Below are positions 61,394-64,000 of a stretch of 64,000 bases of DNA, one piece after another. Both the position numbers and the translations under genes were made by a program. The stretch is from Pseudobdellovibrionaceae bacterium. GTDB taxonomy: Bacteria; Bdellovibrionota; Bdellovibrionia; Bdellovibrionales; UBA1609. The stretch is from assembly GCA_023898385.1 (NCBI GenBank), contig CP060220.1:1116001-1180000 (forward strand). Direction: 5' to 3'. Each line of letters starts with the position of its first letter. Position 1 is the first letter of the stretch. The notes beneath the pieces are model-generated. The model made no database searches and was not told the DNA's origin. It saw only the letters and a list, made by a program, of their open reading frames with translations.

Positions 61394-62648
61394 TCGCCAA
61401 ATTTTAGCCTGGTCGCTCTACGACTTTGCCAACTCGGCGTTTGCCACAACGGTGATGGCAGCCTTTTTCCCTGTGTTTTTTAAAGAATATTGGCGCTCGG
61501 GTGTAGAGGTCACACAAAGCACATTTGAACTTGGTATGGGCAACTCAGTGGCTAGTCTTTGCATTGCTGTGAGCGCACCTATATTGGGAGCCATGGCTGA
61601 TGCCGGCCGCAGAAAGAAAAGATTTCTTGGATTATTCACTGCCCTTGGCGTATTAACCACAGCCGGCCTATTCTTCGCCCCGGCATCGGATTGGCAATGG
61701 GCCTTAGCTTTTTATGCCCTCGCGGCCATGGGATTTGCGGGAAGCAATATTTTTTATGACTCTCTTCTTGTCTCTGTATCGGGTCGTCAGAAGATGGATT
61801 TTGTTTCAGGCCTCGGCTATGCGCTCGGTTATCTGGGTGGCAGCCTTTTGCTGGTGGTGAATGTGCTGATGGCTACAAAACCCGAATGGTTTGGTTTTTC
61901 TTCGGCTGCCGAAGGTATCCGCTATTCATTTTTAACGGTCTCTTTGTGGTGGGCGATTTTTTCATTGCCCCTATTTTTTATGGTGCAGGAGGACGGCGCC
62001 GCATCAACGCTGTCCTATGGGCAGTTGATTGCTAAGAGCTATCGACAACTGGCCCTCACCATTCGATCGGTGGGTCAACATAAAGCCCTACTGCTTTTTC
62101 TGATTGCTTACATCTTTTATATAGATGGTGTTAATACCATGATCAAAATGGCTGTGGACTATGGTAAAGCACTGGGTTTTCCCACTGACAATCTAATCAC
62201 GGCACTCCTTATCACCAACTTTGTGGCGTTTCCAGCAACGGTGGCCTTTGGATTTTTTGGCGAACGTTTTGGGGCGCGAAAAGGCATTTATCTAGCGCTG
62301 GCCATCTATATTGTCGCCACCTCGTGGGGTCACTACATGCAACAAGTGTATGAATTTTATTTTTTGGCAGGAGCCATCGGCCTTGTACAAGGAGGTATTC
62401 AGTCGCTCAGTCGATCCTACTATGCACAGATGGTTCCGGAGGGCCAAGAGGCTGAGTACTTTGGTTTCTTTAATACCGTAGGAAAATTTTCTGCCATATT
62501 CGGCCCCGTGCTTGTGGGCTATGTGAGTCAGGCCACGAACAACCCGCGATCATCAATATTAGTGATTCTCGCTTTTTTTGCTGTGGGCATTATTCTCTTA
62601 AGATTCCACTCAAAGACATTAAACCAACTCCCTGAAAAAACGCCCTAG
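61326..62648 (+). CDS. Atg22/UMF1-family MFS transporter
   Basis: A 440-residue, about twelve-helix MFS protein. ILAWSLYDFANSAFATTVMA is the UMF1/Atg22 hallmark (W-x-x-Y-D-x-x-N-S-x-F), followed by LGMGNSVASLCIAVSAPILG and AMADAGRRKKRFLGLF (the D-x-x-G-R-R-K-R loop of MFS proteins). Later SLSRSYYAQMVPEGQEAEYF is another family hallmark. Family members move small nutrients or amino acids; the substrate is unknown. The ATG lies 68 bases before the end of the previous gene, and there is no later ATG before the first helix, so the overlap is probably real. Confidence 0.85.
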   Translation: MKSDNQNSKPGKTGQNHWAQRNNRQILAWSLYDFANSAFATTVMAAFFPVFFKEYWRSGVEVTQSTFELGMGNSVASLCIAVSAPILGAMADAGRRKKRFLGLFTALGVLTTAGLFFAPASDWQWALAFYALAAMGFAGSNIFYDSLLVSVSGRQKMDFVSGLGYALGYLGGSLLLVVNVLMATKPEWFGFSSAAEGIRYSFLTVSLWWAIFSLPLFFMVQEDGAASTLSYGQLIAKSYRQLALTIRSVGQHKALLLFLIAYIFYIDGVNTMIKMAVDYGKALGFPTDNLITALLITNFVAFPATVAFGFFGERFGARKGIYLALAIYIVATSWGHYMQQVYEFYFLAGAIGLVQGGIQSLSRSYYAQMVPEGQEAEYFGFFNTVGKFSAIFGPVLVGYVSQATNNPRSSILVILAFFAVGIILLRFHSKTLNQLPEKTP

Positions 62649-62741
62649 GACCACCTGGGCCGCAGTTTTCTGGGAATCTGGTATAACCGTTGCAATCCCT
62701 TCGATAAGGTCGGACTCACCGCGTTTTGAGAAATGGATCCT

Positions 62742-63473
62742 ATGAAATTTATTCAGCAAACGATTATTTTTGGAACACTTTTTCTACTATCATGCTCCGC
62801 ATACGGATGGGGTTCTATCAAACTTGGCGACGAAAATGGAACCGTGCCAAAGGAAAAACCCTATTTTGATGTGTATGTAATCACACCTATTGAGGCTCGA
62901 TGCGGAGACCTCTTAAAAGCCGATGAAAGTGGAATGGGCATTTCCTATTCTGTATATGCCGGTGAACATGTGGACGATAGCTCGTTAAAAGGGATCACGG
63001 CCAACCACCATATCGACCAGATCAAGGCCTACGTTGACCAACTGACCGCTTCACCGCCTGATCCATCGGGGGTGACAGTGGATTCGGTCAATGAAAAATT
63101 GGCGAAAATCCTCAAAGCTGGCGAATCTGAGAAAGTTTTAAAAACGGGAAAAATATTAATTTTTGAGACGATTAACGAGAAACGAACATTGATCGTGGCC
63201 ACCACGGCTTTTATTGCCACAGTACGAGATCTTGACCACTCTTATGGCATAGAACTCGAAGCTCCGGAGACGGCCACCCCCCTTTATATCAATGGATCTG
63301 TCAGCCCTGAATATTTACATGAACGCCTTCTCACTCTTTCACAGGCCATTCGATTTATAGATCCTGACCGCGCCAAAGACGGCGTTAAAGATCATTACTT
63401 TTACTACACGGCTAAAAAAGGCGACGTCGGCACTGAGGTGGTTTTTGTTTTTGATAATTCTGAGGGGCACTAA
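62742..63473 (+). CDS. Probable lipoprotein of unknown function
   Basis: A 243-residue protein starting MKFIQQTIIFGTLFLLSCSA. The L-L-S-C is a lipobox-like sequence with Cys18, so it is probably a lipoprotein or, if not lipidated, a secreted protein. An ATG three codons earlier (62733) is possible. The mature part has no recognised domain; it includes paired charged segments (KKGDVGTEVVFVFDNSEGH at the end). It follows the MFS transporter by about 90 bases on the same strand. Confidence 0.6.
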   Translation: MKFIQQTIIFGTLFLLSCSAYGWGSIKLGDENGTVPKEKPYFDVYVITPIEARCGDLLKADESGMGISYSVYAGEHVDDSSLKGITANHHIDQIKAYVDQLTASPPDPSGVTVDSVNEKLAKILKAGESEKVLKTGKILIFETINEKRTLIVATTAFIATVRDLDHSYGIELEAPETATPLYINGSVSPEYLHERLLTLSQAIRFIDPDRAKDGVKDHYFYYTAKKGDVGTEVVFVFDNSEGH

Positions 63474-63966
63474 AGAACGTTGGAGCTGGGGGTAGCAAAT
63501 AAAAACTGTTTCATCAGAATCCATCTAGCACCTCGACGAATACCTATCTGCAAAATCAACCCCATGAACTCTATATACAAAAAAGTGGTGTCTTTTTTAA
63601 AGGCAGCTGCTTGCGGCGCCGTCAATTTCATAGAGATAACTGAAACTAAATTCAACCGATGAGAATCTGAGTGACTATTCTGAATAGAGAATCCTTACGG
63701 CCAACGATGGTCGAGCCCGATTAATAAGGCGTATACATTCAAAGACATACGTGTCGCCCAAATAATTCGGGTTACCCAAATGACTCATTTTGAGATTCTT
63801 TCGGTGCCTGTTGTTGAGGCTTGGGCTTGTCGTTCGCAGGAGCTTGTCTTGACACCGCTTTTTTTAAAAAAATTGTGGGGTTTTTAGGCCTCGTGGCTTA
63901 AAATAACATTGAACGAAAACATTGGAATTCACCGTCTATTTTGACGTGTATTTAGGTTGATTTGCC
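63474..63966. other. Intergenic stretch, no supported gene
   Basis: About 490 bp between the lipoprotein gene and the right edge. A 60-codon plus-strand frame (63480-63662) has no domain and no good ribosome binding site. Nothing else is supported. Confidence 0.4.
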
Positions 63967-64000
63967 ATGCTTGTGAACGTCATAAAATCTTTGAAGCTAT
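63967..64000 (+). CDS. Possible start of a gene cut by the window edge
   Basis: An ATG at 63967 is preceded by AGGTTGA about seven bases upstream and opens a frame MLVNVIKSLKL that runs to the edge. The piece is too short to identify. Confidence 0.35.
   Translation, partial: MLVNVIKSLKL

Noticed and set aside
63480..63662. 60-codon plus-strand frame near the right edge
   Set aside because: No ribosome binding site or recognised domain, and it overlaps an antisense frame of similar length.

Overview
The window looks like chromosomal DNA of a Gram-negative bacterium, most likely a Bdellovibrionota (Bdellovibrio-like) relative. This rests on the gene mix: a fatty-acid oxidation set (FadE, thiolase, ETF-quinone oxidoreductase), many secreted or outer-membrane proteins of unknown family, an HNH endonuclease of a type I associate with Bdellovibrio, RNase Y, and several proteins joining cyclic-nucleotide-binding domains to unusual partners. 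No rRNA, tRNA, CRISPR array or prophage was seen. The taxonomic call is inference.

Layout. 1-1.5 kb: a partial DnaQ-like exonuclease, a YbaN-like membrane protein and TrmO. 1.5-19.3 kb: a large surface-polysaccharide locus on both strands, with a Wzz/tyrosine autokinase, a short SLBB protein, seven glycosyltransferases, a Wzx-type flippase, a Wzy-type polymerase/ligase interrupted by a 10-base homopolymer, methyltransferases and an acyltransferase. A nucleotidyltransferase/ribbon-helix-helix pair with a palindromic operator is inserted in it. 19.6-21.3 kb: an HNH endonuclease gene with 123-bp tandem repeats and CCCGGG-centred palindromes. 22-31 kb: ETF-QO, a lipoprotein metalloprotease with an outer-membrane-type protein, a repeat-rich spacer, and an arsenosugar-type operon (ArsS plus two glycosyltransferases).

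31-38.6 kb: a three-gene operon of large exported proteins whose middle member is a ClpB-like AAA+ ATPase with a Sec signal peptide, a surprising place for an ATPase. 38.8-45.3 kb: a secreted protein, PdxH, a 53-bp perfect inverted repeat, a receiver/PilZ-like protein with an odd start, and CBS, thioesterase and cNMP-binding proteins.

45.5-49.4 kb: the best candidate for an undescribed system. A tightly coupled minus-strand operon encodes a 102-residue peptide, a class I methyltransferase, a radical SAM/SPASM enzyme, a second methyltransferase and an arginase-fold protein. The peptide has one Arg and one Cys, adjacent in a Pro-rich C-terminal tail. This is what a ribosomally made, post-translationally modified peptide pathway with a peptide arginase (compare OspR) would look like. 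49.9-64 kb: RNase Y, a MurQ/GCKR-like SIS protein, thiolase, an EamA permease, L31 type B, a cNMP/HATPase protein, FadE with an upstream palindrome, secreted proteins and an Atg22/UMF1-type transporter.
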